Assembly: GCA_022578965.1 (NCBI GenBank) | Contig: MU400544.1 | Span: 186,001-250,000, forward strand | DNA length: 64,000 nucleotides | Source of the DNA: Xylaria sp. FL1777 | Lineage: Eukaryota; Ascomycota; Sordariomycetes; Xylariales; Xylariaceae | Reading direction: 5' to 3' | In this document: piece by piece, positions 51,010-62,331 of the stretch | Position numbering within the stretch: the first letter of the stretch is position 1 | Layout of the letters: each line of letters begins with the position of its first letter | Notes under the pieces: model-generated | What the model saw: only the letters and a program-made list of their open reading frames with translations | The model's database searches: none | What the model was told of the DNA's origin: nothing | Position numbers and translations under genes: made by a program

Positions 51010-52651
51010 ATGCGGATATCTACGCGCCAGCTGGTTCTGGCTTCATTAACAGGTAGGTGGGATGTATTTCGGCAGACTTCTCCGAAAATAAGAGTATTGT
51101 TGTGACAATTCCCCCGTCAAACGCAATGTAAACGAAGGGCCCGAGAAACAAGCAGACCTACTAACACATTTTCAGCACTCCCGCTCACAGCGACAGCAGC
51201 GGCATCAGCATCGGCATCCATCTTCGTCTCGCCCCAAAGCGACCTCGCATTCGCCCTCAATGTGCCCGAGAACTCGTCGTCCTCGGACCTCTTCTTCTCG
51301 CTGGCCTTCCCAGCATACACCTCCTGGGCGGCCGTGGGACTCGGCGCAAGCACCATGGGCGGGAACCCGCTGATCCTAATGGCGTACCCGTCGGCGTCGG
51401 GCGACAGCGTGACGATCTCGCCGCGGCGGAGCCACGGCCACAGCGAGCCCGTCTACGACGCCGCCATCGCCGTCCAGGCGCTGCCGGGCACGGGCCTGCT
51501 CAACGACACCACCTTCGTCCTCAACGGCGTGTGCGCCAACTGTCGCGCCTGGCCCGGCGACGGCAGCATCGATGTCGCGAGCTCCGCCCAGGACATGATC
51601 TATGCCATGGGCCCCAGCGGTGACGCCATGCCGAGTGACGACCCCAGGCTATCCGTGAAGATCCATGCGAGCTATGGCGCGTTCACCATGGACTTGGTCC
51701 ACGCCACGGGCGCCGGCGGCGTCCCTGTGATCCCGGCCAGCGAGAACGTCACGTCCGTCGGCGCTGTGCTGCGGTCGGCGGAGACCGGATACGTCGATAA
51801 AAAGGCCATTCTACACGCTGTGTTCATGGTACTTGCGTTCGTGGGGATGTACCCGTTCGGCATCTTGGTGCTGCGAGTCGGCGGGTCTGTCCGGGGGCAT
51901 GCCATCAATCAGACCGTGGCGTTTGGGCTGGTCCTCGTCGGGGCGATCCTGGGCTTTGTCATAAGCACGTATTACAATAGGGTTAGTTCTCATCGCTGTC
52001 CTAGACTGAATCATTTCGAATATCTTTTGGGGAAAAAAAAAAAAAAAAAAAAAAAAGAGAGAGAAAGAGAGCAAAAAGAGAGACCTGGATTTGAGGGTCT
52101 ATTCGCTGACTTTGGCTTCACAGAGTAAGAAATTCAATACGCCGCATCAGATCATCGGCATCTTGGTTTTCATCTTCGTCATTGCCCAGTTCATGCTTGG
52201 GTTCTTACACCATCGTATATATAAGAAGACACTGCAACCAACCAAGATGGCGCCGATTCACGTGTGGCTCGGGCGCTTGGTCATACTTTTGGGCGTCGTG
52301 AATGGTTTCGTGTAAGTACCCCTCCCTTCCCCCTTTTTCCCCGTAGCATATTCCTAATCTATGTATAGTGGCTTCCCGCTTGCCCTGTCGCCCGGCTACG
52401 ATTTCGCACTCCTTGGGGTCGTCTCCTTCGTGTTGCCGGTTTTCCTTCTGATTTTGGTTGCGGGGAAGCTTTTCAAAAAGCTCATGCAGAAGACGAAAGA
52501 GCCCACCATCGTCGAACCCAGCGGGTACGATTTGGAACCTTGGCGTCGTGATCAACCCGGAGCGCAACCACCGGCTGCCTACATGGTTGGAGACCCGGCG
52601 ACGCCTACCCGCTGGGGTGCTCCTCCGCAGGGAGCTAGACAGTTTGTATGA
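51010..52651 (+). CDS. DOMON domain and cytochrome b561 membrane protein
   Basis: Likely surface or endomembrane redox protein: an outward DOMON (cellobiose-dehydrogenase-like cytochrome) domain joined to a cytochrome b561 membrane domain that would carry electrons across the membrane. The join is 51010-51052, 51176-51981, 52124-52311, 52369-52651, giving 439 residues. The signal peptide is split by intron 1 (MRISTRQLVLASLTALPLTATA). The DOMON part covers about 25-220, with FSLAFPAYTSWAAVGLGASTMG near its start and NGVCANCRAW. Membrane helices follow from about 240: HAVFMVLAFVGMYPFGILVL, AFGLVLVGAILGFVIS, then HQIIGILVFIFVIAQFMLGF, HVWLGRLVILLGVVNGF and a final helix near FALLGVVSFVLPVFLLILV. 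His residues in HAVF, HQIIG, HHR and HVWLG suit haem ligation. The tail is Pro-rich and cytosolic. Confidence 0.92.
52033..52056 (+). repeat. A24 homopolymer inside an intron
   Basis: Run of 24 A followed by a GA-rich tract, within intron 2 (51982-52123) of the DOMON/b561 gene. It is a likely length-variable site, and the stated length may suffer from sequencing error. Confidence 0.8.
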
Positions 52652-53955
52652 GTGGCATATATTACGCGGGTTCTATTGGGTGTGCTTATTGGTATGGTCC
52701 GGAAAACAGGATAGGATACGAACGGCGTTAGGGTGTGGGTTACATTATTGACGACTACAGTGAGCATATGCGAAAGATATTTTATGAAGTAACATGAAGG
52801 TTTAGTCCATGGGTCATTAATCGACTCATATTCATCGCTCTTACGAGAGTGCTGCGGGCAGCTGAGATACCGGAAGATTCTAGCTGGGTGTAGCTATGCA
52901 AGATATTCAGGCAAAATGTATGTGGAGGCACAGCTAGCTGGTGATGATCTCGCCCTATCGTACCTGTCGATCAAATAGACTTAATGAACAAGACGAAAAT
53001 CCCTGATGACTAGCTAGGTAGTCTATATTCATATTCAGGGAAGTTCTTACAAGTAAACCTGTCTTATTCACGGAGACTAGCAGTATGCCTTGCCCCAAAC
53101 TTATTAGCGAATTCTAATAGCTGAACGAAACGGAATCTAGGTATATCGTCGTTCTATTACTTAGGCTATATCTTGCTAAGTAAAGGTATTAAAGTTGCAT
53201 TCACGGTATCAGCTCCGGAAGCAACGTTACCATCGACCAATAACAAGGACAGAAATATAAAAACAACCCAAGTAAAACTCCAGCAACCATGCCACAATAG
53301 ATACTTAGCAGACGTACTAGTATATCAGCTCGGAATCAGCATATATCCAGGATTATCATAGAACTACCCGAATACTAATCTTACATGCGAGCTGCAGCAG
53401 GCTCTCCTACCGCGAACTGTTCATCCAGTCACGTCTCCAGGTTATATAAGGCATTTCAAGTCAGGTGAGCTTACAGGTCATAAAGCTCAACTTGGGTTGC
53501 CTGCACCTTGGCTCTCTGCCGTGCGGAGCAGTCCAGCCTGGTAACCTTGCCGTGCCATACCATGGCCGCCTAGATAACCGACCAAGGTCTAGGTCTATCC
53601 CCAATTGCAATACCTCGGTCTGGAAACAAGCTCGTCATAGGCAAAATGGCATGCTCTTACATCGCTACCGACTTCGGTGTGCCTCGCTAATGGATACGTC
53701 CAGTAGTGCCAGGTCTTTGGACCTGCAATGGTCACTTGTACAACACAACCATACCATCAAATTACTATTATTAGCTTTCGTGATATTGCTCGATGGTGAG
53801 AAAATCGAACTCATGTAACTAGAGTCTTCCGGGGCATCCAAAGGTATAAACTCCGTATTGACGCTATAAAAGCCAGCCCGGCCCAAGCACAACGCAGATC
53901 TGTAGCTAAAGGGGAAATTACTCGGAAGGTTACAAATAACAAAGAGGAAATCAGG
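52652..53955. other. Gene-free stretch
   Basis: No gene is supported. Frames at 53173-53361 and 53465-53818 (+) lack domains. The final 60 bases before 53956 are purine-rich and are the probable 5' untranslated region of the next gene. Confidence 0.4.
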
Positions 53956-55628
53956 ATGGCCTCAAGAATTGCACGGCTCTGTCTAGTGGCGGGATATTTG
54001 GCTCTCCGGGCTTCTGCTGCGTGTGCTGTCTACGGAGTTGATTATTCTAATGGAGGCTCGTACAACATCGATCCATCTTCTGATGAGTTATTCAGTTTCA
54101 CATCAGTATTCCAAGGTATTGTCACTCACTTAAATATCTAAATGCATTGTGTATTAATACTTGTCAGCTTGTACCCAGGAATCAGTAAAGCCTGTCTTAA
54201 TTGACCCGGTTGGACACCAATATACTTGCACTGCCATCAACACAACACCTGATGGCCAAGAGCAGACGTCAACATGGTGAGGGAAATTCTTGCTCTTTCT
54301 CATCATAGTAAGGCACAAATACTAAGTCTTAAACAGCGCGATAGCGTTCTCTTCTATGACGTCGGGCCAATGGAGGATCGTTATTTCTGGAGCGAGCGTA
54401 GCTGTTCAAAGAACAATCAACCTGACCCTGGTTGCACCCTCTACCGTGGTCGTCACCGTATGTGACTCTTCGCAGCAGTCATCATCCAGAACCCCCTAAT
54501 TAACCTTGGGAAAACAACAGGCTACCCCCACTGTAGTTGTGGGAATCACCAGCACACCCAATCCAACAAGTACGTCCTCAACTACTAATGTCATGAAGCT
54601 GAATTGGTCTTCTTCTAACTGTTAATTCTCGCAGCCATCTTCTCAACCGTAGGGACGCAGACGCAAACTCTGGTCTTGGCTCCTGGGACGATAACGACGC
54701 CGTGCAGTGGATCGACGACAACAGTGACAGTGACCCCGACGAAGTCCACCATCTTGATAACTTCGGTTGTAGTACGCACAACGACGGATGAAACGATTAC
54801 CAAATCATCCACAACCACTATCATGAAGACCGCCTACTGTCATTACACTACGGATAAGCCGTCGAACACGCTCTGCGTCGGAATCGCCTGTGGTCTGCCG
54901 CCTGACCTACCCACTCCGACTATCTGCGTCGGGAATTTCTGTGCTCAGCCGGCTGCCGAAACTGACAGAGTAGCAGATACGGCGACGACACGTGTGCAGG
55001 AAGTCGTCAAAGTTCTTCTTGCTACTACAATTACTGTCACGGAGACGACATATACCGTGACGAGCACCAATATCACGGTACTCCCTACGCCAACGGTAAC
55101 GGAGAATGGTATGTCACTAACTCATCCTACTTTCTCTCTTGACTACTAGAACTAACAATTCCTCACAGTTATCAAGATTACCACTACTACAGTGTACGTT
55201 ATGCTCACTCATGAACACACATTCGTCACTTCCTTTCTATTCCGATACAACGTGCTTTGGGATTTCTTTCTCCTGGCTATACTAATATCAACCCCCAGGA
55301 CTCCCCAACCCTCAATCGTCTGCAGCGGTCAAAAGCCCGGCGCCACCGTATCGATCACTAGGCCTCAGGCTACGGTCACGCAGACCAGCTTGTCGTATTC
55401 AACATCGCACGCTACTGGGACAGTCACAGCCATGTACGTCAACTACTCTATCCCCTCTCCTTCCCCCAATCTCGTCAAGCGCCGAGAAAGACCTGCGATG
55501 GTGTCCAGTCGAAAAGTGTCTGTGGGATACTAACCTTTGATCATAGTTCAACTAAGACGACCGTGAGCACCAACTCCAAGAGCGCCACGAGTTGCTGGTT
55601 GAATGGAGGGTGGATGGGCGCCGATTGA
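53956..55628 (+). CDS. Secreted Thr/Val-rich protein of unknown function, eight exons
   Basis: The join is 53956-54115, 54168-54276, 54337-54457, 54521-54569, 54635-55108, 55169-55193, 55299-55433, 55547-55628, all phases consistent, giving 384 residues. It starts with a signal peptide (MASRIARLCLVAGYLALRASA). Residues about 22-130 form a probable beta-sandwich ectodomain: CAVYGVDYSNGGSYNID, FQACTQESVKPVLIDPVG, STCAIAFSSMTSGQWRIVI, with paired Cys. The rest is a Thr/Ser/Val-rich stalk (TTTVTVTPTKST, TITVTETTYTVTSTN) broken by a Cys-rich block (CVGIACGLPPDLP, CVGNFCAQP), ending CWLNGGWMGAD. Such stalks are normally O-mannosylated and face the cell wall. No GPI-anchor tail is seen. Similar ectodomains occur in other secreted fungal proteins as I recall, but I know no function. 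Exon 6 is just 25 bp. Confidence 0.75.
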
Positions 55629-56539
55629 GGATAATAAGAGACAGCGATTATATTTGCTGTGGTCTAGTTTTACTCACATAGGCAGTTTGACAAGCAACGC
55701 GTAACAAGTGAAACGACAAAACTATATCAGGCTCGAGATATTATGACATGACTATGTTTTTTTTTTACCATTCGCAAAATATTATTTTATGCGCAGAAAG
55801 TCATTGTTATGAGTTCCAACATGCAGTGGCATAACGACATGCTAGCGTTACGGCCCACGGAAGCCTTTAAGTCCGATATAGAAGACTATGACCTATTCGC
55901 AACATAACGATCTTGCCCCCTTAGGATGATTCAAGCACTAACCCTTCAAGCCATTGCTGGTTGACGCAGTGCTTCGCTAATGGAAGAGGGTCACCCCTTA
56001 CAGACATGGAGACTACCAAGGCGAGAATGTAGCCTCTCAGTAGCTAACACATCGGTGTATTTATTATTAGCACACCTTCCTGAAAGTGGTGTAGTATACA
56101 GGTTTGGGGACCAGCCCGTCAATCCTGGTAACTCAACCCCTCCGCCGCATTAAGGAGGCGTAATTCAGGCAACCAGTCATCTAGACCTACGTTGTAAGTA
56201 GTACATAGGTAGCTCGGGTAAATGAACATCTGGAGCTATCGACTCCCAAGGTGAATAAGCTCTCGGTATAGCGTCCGCATCGAGCTAAGCCAACCCGTCG
56301 GTCATCCCCCGGTCTCTCTATACCAGCCTGTTAATGCCGGGTGGCAATTACTGTGCTGCGTGGTGATCGGTCATGTTAGAGCCGCTGTACGTTGAGAATG
56401 ATCTTATTTCTTCCTTGATCGTTTCCAAGAAGGATAAACTTTTGTTCTACCAAGTATCATGCTCCGCGGCCGATCGCATCGTAGAATACTCGGAGAGTTT
56501 CCGTCAAGGGAGGAATTACTACATAGAACTTGTGCACAA
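55629..56539. other. Gene-free stretch before tRNA-Val
   Basis: No gene is supported. The open frame 56373-56630 runs through the tRNA and is a chance frame. Confidence 0.4.
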
Positions 56540-56629
56540 AGTCGTATGGTCTAATGGTTATGATTTCTCGTTCACAAGTATGTGTACATTGTCCCGAGAC
56601 GGTTCCGTGTTCGATCCACGGTACGACTA
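56540..56629 (+). tRNA. tRNA-Val(CAC) with 17-nt intron
   Basis: The acceptor arm AGTCGTA pairs perfectly with TACGACT, with A as discriminator. The A-box is TGGTCTAATGG. The anticodon stem TCTCG/CGAGA closes a loop TTCACA...C with U33, anticodon CAC at 56573-56575 and A37. The intron runs 56577-56593, one base 3' of the anticodon, the standard place. The T-arm CCGTG/CACGG has TTCGATC. A TTTT run 6 bases downstream would stop Pol III. Confidence 0.9.
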
Positions 56630-57279
56630 AATTTTCTGCTATAATGTCTTTTTGCACCTTATGATGCTCAATTATATCGTTACACTTTCCTTTTTGGATC
56701 TACTGTGCTCTGTCTAGCAAGTTGTGGTACAGAATGTGTGTTTCCATCTCCCTAGGTGTTGTAATAGGGGCACTAGCGCGGCGAGCAAAGACGTAAAGTG
56801 AAGTTAAAAAGGAGACCTTGGTCCTAATAGGTTATTTATAAAGTAACTATATCAAATCTTGTTCAAATACTGATGGAAACTCACCAATAACGAATAGGTA
56901 GTTCAGTATAGTTTCGCATATTAATTCACACAGATACCGCTATGCAAGTGCTACAGCGTATTTTTGGCATCATTCTGTAGTTGGGCTACAAACTAAAGCG
57001 AGTCTGCAGAGATCATTAAAGCTAATTAGAGTGTGATATCTAACGCACCTGTAAAATTATAGAGGTGGTGTAACAGAGTTAGATCGTCTGAATTAAAAAT
57101 GATGTTATACTTAGCCAACGTAGAGTAGTAGAGGCTGTTGTAGCGCACTATCTCAATCTTTTCATCAGAATCACCTGAGGCAGTTGGGGTAGATAGACCC
57201 CATTTCCAAGTCCGTAGATTAGATATTTCAAAATTGATATCGGCTAATTATTTTATTCAAAAATATTTATGTCCCTCCA
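56630..57279. other. Gene-free stretch
   Basis: AT-moderate, no supported gene. The right edge is the 3' flank of GPI11. Confidence 0.35.
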
Positions 57280-58127
57280 TCAAGAGGATTCAGGATCACC
57301 AAACCTCTTGCCAAATGCAAGTGTCCCTCCGATGAGTTTCCCTACAGTATATCCAGCATAGATACCGCAAAGAATAGTCACAGGCCACTTCTGCCACTCA
57401 CGGTCCCAATCGAGCGGGATCGGCACGGCTCCGAGCCAAGCTCCCACGCCTGCGCCGACCAGCCCGCCAAAGGCTTCGTCAAAGGGGGCCCTGGCGCTCA
57501 GAATCTCAAGCCAGTCCTTACTGGCGACACCGCGCGTGTAAAACAATGGGTACAGCCCTAGAAGCGACAGGTGGAGAGAGCAGAGAAACGTATGCGGGAG
57601 GTGCGTCAGGAACGGGGCGCCGAAGAGCACCAACAGCACGTGGAGGGCGCCTGCGGAAATAATCGACAGCACAAGAGCTACAAGGGTCGTCTGCAAGTTT
57701 GGGATTGCATCCCGTCAGTTGTAGCCCTAGATGGAATAACGCTAACAGCGACATGGGGACGTACCACAGCGATGTTCGGCCCAGCGACCTCCGAGCCCGT
57801 CGTCTTCTTCTTCTCGCCGGGCCGCATCTTCTTAGCTGCTTTTGCGCCCTGTGAGCCCGCGGCGGGCAGGCAGATGATCGTGTACGCCGCCTGCAGCGCC
57901 AGGACCACGGGCAGCGAGTTCTGCATCGTTGACACGGGGTCGGCTACCAGCGCGCGGAACCCTGCGGCAAATAAACCGAGGAGAATCGCTGGATGGGCAT
58001 GGCGTAGCGCTTGCGCTGATGGAGACGGTATTGTTCGGATTGCGTGTGTTGGGGAATCTGTCTCGTTCGTCTTTGCTGGCTCTGGGGCTGCAACTGCTGC
58101 TGCGCCCTTCCTTAAGGCTTGCGACAT
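57280..58127 (-). CDS. GPI11: GPI-anchor biosynthesis protein (PIG-F/Gpi11)
   Basis: ER membrane protein that stabilises the ethanolamine-phosphate transferases (PIG-O/PIG-G, yeast Gpi13/Gpi7) late in GPI anchor synthesis. The minus-strand join is 58127-57765, 57690-57280, giving 257 residues. Hydrophobic helices: AILLGLFAAGFRALVADPV, VVLALQAAYTIICLP, then after a basic loop TTLVALVLSIISAGALHVLLVLFG, the LHLSLLGLYPLFY segment, and GAGVGAWLGAVPIPLDW. The C-terminal PIG-F core is diagnostic: LLVLFGAPFLTHLPHTFLCS, TRGV..W, AVPIPLDWDREWQKWPVT, GIYAGYTVGKLIGG. The 74-bp intron restores PNIAVTTLVALV in phase 0. Confidence 0.93.
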
Positions 58128-58829
58128 AGTAAAGAGCTCTACCTAGTTTTCTGTTATGTGAGATGTTGTAGCAAGGTATATTAAGGTATTAAGTAATATT
58201 AGGCTTGCGGAATACTGGACGGAAGACGCGTACTATGCGGCAAGTCGTCTCTCGTGTACGCGGGTTCAGTTCGTTTGAACGTTCATCATGTCAAGAAATG
58301 AATGGATGATGCACAAAGGAGCACATGGAGCTCTAAAAGTCACTGTAAGTGCAATTCACTTGGCTTTTAGATACCTGGATGAGCTCAATCCTATCGATAA
58401 GCGATAAGCTGATATGGGAAGCTCTCCCACCAGCCCACCTTGAAGATGAGAAATGTGACGACACAACATTCTACCTCTGCGAGCTTAGTAGGATAGGTAG
58501 GTTGCTATCATGGATTTTCAGCAGAATAATAACCTAGAGCTATATCTCTCATTAATCGTGTCTATTTTTGACGAGAATGATTAGATTGGTCACACTGTGC
58601 CAACCTAGGTCGATAATACTATCTAGTATCCCGTCCTATTCTTGATGAAATTGCTTTTTTGCGAACGTGATACGATTATATAGCTCTGCAGAATCCCCAT
58701 CCTTGTCTGCTAGCTACCGTGTCCCAACGCGCTTGCCGATGACAAAACGCCGCATTTATACTGACTAGGAGCTGATGGGGATATAACGACTACGGGATGA
58801 AAGGACTCGGCTCTGAAGTTCTCCGAGAT
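58128..58829. other. Gene-free stretch between GPI11 and translin
   Basis: No gene is supported. It holds the GPI11 promoter (left) and the translin 3' flank (right). Confidence 0.4.
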
Positions 58830-59764
58830 TCACTCGTTTTTGGGAAGTAGATTCCGTAGGGAGAGATCGTAGATGACATCCTCCACCTTCTTGACGTGAT
58901 ACTTGACGGCATCGACGCGCTTTCGCACGATGTCGTTCTTGAGGTTGAGCAGCTGGAAGCCCGCGAACAGGTCCTTGATGAAGCTGCTGATGCGCACCGT
59001 CAGCGCCACGTCGCCCATAGTCACCGAGTTCATAGCTAGACGACTGAGCTCTTCAGTGATATCGGTGAGCGCTAGTAGATACTCCTCGATGGTGACGTGG
59101 AAGGAGTCTCGGTCCTTGAGGTTGACAGGTACTGCGACATGACTACGTTAATGGGCGTGTCTCCGAATGCATGGATTACCCATGATGTTATCTGTCGTGT
59201 TACCACGTACCCTTCAGGATCTCTCCAATCTCTTCGATGGTCAGAAGGCGGCCTATCTCGCCGGGACGAGACTCAGTGCCCATGCCGCCGAGCCAGGCTG
59301 TGAGGAGGATCGTGTTAACCACGTTCTGGACGCTACGGGTCCATCTAGAATTGTATCTACTCCAGAGTCAGAATTTGTGCTACGAAGAGGGGTTCTAAAC
59401 ATGGCATGTGCATACTTGTAGTACGGGTACTTTGAGGCGAACTGGGCGAGATCTCCCACACCTTCGATCTCGGGCTGAATGCCAGTTTCCTCAACCTGCT
59501 TGAGCAGCGGTGCCACTGGCCAGGATCAGTCAGCAACCAACAATAGAGAAAAAGCGGTTATCACGAATATCGAGGATACATACACTTCGAGCTTGGTGTG
59601 GAGTGAATGCGGCTGAGGAGACCTTGGCATGTAGAGATGTTACGGTTGAGAGCGGCGGTGATTTGGAAAAGTTTGTCGCCAACCTCAATCTCTTCTTCGC
59701 CGTGAGCCTTGAGATATTCGAAGATGGCAGGGTCAATCATGTTGGGAATGTTATCACTCGCCAT
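58830..59764 (-). CDS. Translin family RNA/DNA-binding protein
   Basis: Translin forms oligomers that bind single-stranded RNA and DNA and, with TRAX, makes the C3PO nuclease that cleaves small-RNA passenger strands and pre-tRNA fragments. The minus-strand join is 59764-59584, 59515-59416, 59344-59211, 59131-58830, giving 238 residues, normal for translin. Three introns restore SSKLAPLLKQVEE, YPYYKWTRSVQN and EILKVPVNLKDRD. The strongest block is exon 4: SVTMGDVALTVRISSFIKDL, FAGFQLLNLKNDIVRKRVD and VKKVEDVIYDLSLRNL. The TRAX acidic catalytic signature is not evident, so translin and not TRAX is favoured. The start at 59764 (MASDNIPNMIDP) is preferred over an in-frame upstream Met. Confidence 0.9.
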
Positions 59765-60237
59765 GTTGGCCAGTGTGCTTGGGGAGACGGGAGTTGTAGA
59801 ATATGAAGAGTGGAAATTCCAATGTGGGCGCGTTGATCGGGTAATGATATTAAATGTAGTCGAGAATAGACTTGCACAAGAATCTTCATGCAAATGGATA
59901 TTCACGCTTTAGGTATCTAACTGTCCAATTCTCTCTGCAACTAAGGGCTGGTAATACTTTAAGGCTGTCATAACCAAACTCGAGACTCTATTTATGACTA
60001 CGCTCCAAGATGAAAGATCCTCAATGTGTTCAATATCTCCTAGTCAAGCTGCCTCATCACAGGCATACGCCTTTCATAGTGGCCTCCTCTAGACTAGGCA
60101 ACTACGACACTTCCCTTGCCAGTATGAAATGCCGTCAAGCTCATTCAATATCCTCGAATTGCACCCACTGGTGACTCTTCTTTACATCCACAGGCAAGCT
60201 GTAGATTGCAATGAAAAGTGAAAAGGTCGAAGTTCGC
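59765..60237. other. Gene-free flank of translin and U2
   Basis: No coding gene is seen. It contains the translin promoter and the 3' flank of the U2 gene. Confidence 0.35.
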
Positions 60238-60420
60238 GTCGCCTGGAGGCAGTGTAATACCAGGGACACGGTGGGAGCGATCATGCGCAAGCACAGAGGA
60301 TGCGCTCCCAAGAGGCAAAAATTAGAATAATCACGATTGAGTCCAAGTAGGACTCTTTCAGAGATTAAACTGAAAAGAACAGATACTACACTTGATCTAA
60401 GCCAAAAGGCAAAGAGAGCT
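60238..60420 (-). ncRNA. U2 spliceosomal snRNA
   Basis: U2 snRNA pairs with the intron branch site in the spliceosome. On the minus strand the 5' region reads CTCTTTGCCTTTTGGCTTAG, then ATCAAGTGTAGTATCTGTTC, the near-invariant U2 5' stem-loop I and branch-site recognition region (GTAGTA). CAGTTTAATCTCTGAAAGAG and TCCTACTTGGACTC form the stem-loop II region. AATTTTTG near 60322 is the Sm site. CCTGGTATTACACTG...CCAGG near 60241-60263 is the terminal stem-loop IV that binds U2B''/U2A'. The length is near 183 nt. The 5' end is set within a few bases and the 3' end is approximate. No second copy was seen in the window. Confidence 0.95.
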
Positions 60421-61096
60421 AAAGAAGAAAGGAAGGGAAAGGTAAAAGCCTGGGAGGGAGGACAGGCATTTATAGACTTCTCAGAAGGGGCCCGGGGCGG
60501 TAGGACGCGGCAGAAAACAGGTGTGTTTGCTTGTTGGTCTGTCTATTGGTCTGTGCTTGCCCCCATTGATGGCCGAAATCCGCTGTAGCCTACACTAACA
60601 TGCGTTGAGGCAGGCGCGGGTATCTGGGTGGCGTCCCGTGTGACTGCAGCTCAGACACCTTTGCGGTACCTGCGTAGACGCCTGGACCATAGGTACCTCT
60701 AGGTAACTACCTGTGATAAGTTACCGTTCTCGGGTCAAAAATAAGATGCAAACAAGAGAGTAGAAACAGTTCTATGTACTACATAGGTAAATAGGTATTG
60801 ATGGAAAAGGAACATATCGGAGCTTCAAATGTTTGTAGGACCTATTACCAAACACTCTAATTAAACTACGTGCCTACCATTGGGCTGCCTGGCCAAAGAC
60901 AACAAACATTGTTGTCTTACATAATTACATAATAATGATATGAATGCATTTCGCTCCTTCTAGAGTTCTTTTAGAGGTGTATAATGATTAGTGTGTTTTG
61001 GTAATGTTGATTGTATTTGTTCAACCAGACTCCTTAGAGCCGATGCAGTTCTACATCACAGTACTATACACATGATATGTTTACACATCTAGCGCC
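60421..61096. promoter_or_regulatory. U2 upstream region and mS35 3' flank
   Basis: The minus-strand U2 gene is read leftwards, so this stretch holds its promoter near 60421-60600. No coding gene is supported; a 60337-60588 frame overlaps U2 and is chance. Confidence 0.4.
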
Positions 61097-62331
61097 TTAA
61101 ATGCGCTGCGGTCTCCTCGGTGGAGGCGCTGACAACGATTGAATCAGGTGGGCATGAGCCATTTCGGGGGCTGCCGAGGAGCTGGGTCGAGGAGGGGGGT
61201 TGAAGAACGCCTGGATCCTTTCCGCACCGTCGACTAATGTGCCCTCTTCTTCCTTCTTTTGGTCGAGGAGCAGGGCTTTCTGCCTTGTGTCCTCGAGGAA
61301 CTTTCGTCGTTCCTCTGTCAGCCGCCACTCCTTGGGGAACTTGGGCTTGACTTTGAATGTGTGGTGTCTCGTGTCGAGAGGGACGTCTTCGAACATATCC
61401 GTAGGGTCCTGTAGAGGTTCAGTCGGTCAGTTGAATTGGGGATAATGATGTAACATATATATGTACCTTTGCCTGTGCAACTAGTTTATTGACAACATCA
61501 CCAAGATATCTCTTGTTCTGCGCCGGGTGCTCAAACTGCTCGCAACTCATCTTGGCGATATCGGTCTCAGGATTCAAACGGGGTCCCAATAACTTCCTGA
61601 GCTTCTGTTTTTGCGCATCGTCTAGAGGCATGTCATTTGGAGAGAACTCGAGCACGACCTTCTTCTCCGCAGGATGGAACTCGCCCATATAGCTCGTGTA
61701 TCGGAATCGCAAAGGTTCTTGATCCGTAGGTGCTTCAAAAGGAGTTGCCAGCTCTGCAAACATTGGTCAGTAACTAAGAGGCAGTCTCGTCGTAAGTGAG
61801 GCCCTTACTTGAGAGAAGGGGCATCTGCCAGGCAGCAATACGGGCATACTCCCTGTATTCACGGTGCTCTTCAAATTTGGCATGTGCTAGCGACATGATA
61901 TCATCCTCGTCAAACTGATCGACATCCAGTTCTTCGTTTAGCATCTCTTTGTCAGGTTCTTCCTCAGCCCAGAACAATCTAGACGGCTGCCTCGGCATTC
62001 GCATCGCTTCGGTGAACACTCCGCCCATACTGTTGACGGTTCGCTCTTGCAGTTGCCTGGCCTTTTGGTAATCGCTATCTTGACGAAATTCTCTAAGGGC
62101 GCGTTGAAGTTGGACAGGGTCGATCTCCTCATCATCTTCTTCTTCTATTTTCTCCATTTCGTCTTCGAGCTCGTCTTCTTCGTCCCTGTTGGCTGCAGGC
62201 TGACGTCGGAAATGAGTTGATGAAAAGGTACGAATCGTGGGGCGATGCCGCGGTACGACAGTGGCCGGGGTCGCTGCTCGCCTGCTTGCTGCACGCAGGC
62301 ACAGCCGCATCGATTGCACTGCAGAAGCCAT
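61097..62331 (-). CDS. Mitochondrial small-subunit ribosomal protein mS35 (Rsm24-like)
   Basis: Component of the mitochondrial 37S ribosomal subunit. The minus-strand join is 62331-61809, 61753-61467, 61408-61097, giving 373 residues. A basic, Arg-rich N-terminus (MASAVQSMRLCLRAASRRAA) fits a mitochondrial targeting signal. An acidic stretch follows (EEDELEDEMEKIEEEDDEE, about 51-69). Introns restore PLLSKLATPFEAP and VAQAKDPTDMFEDVP. The family core is in exons 2-3: RFRYTSYMGEFHPAEKKVVL, MSCEQFEHPAQNKRYLGDVV, and DPTDMFEDVPLDTRHH. The ATG at 62331 has strong context (GCCATGG); upstream codons in frame lack an ATG. It is divergent from ALG13. Confidence 0.88.

Noticed and set aside
56373..56630. 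85-codon plus-strand frame
   Set aside because: Runs through the tRNA-Val gene; chance frame.
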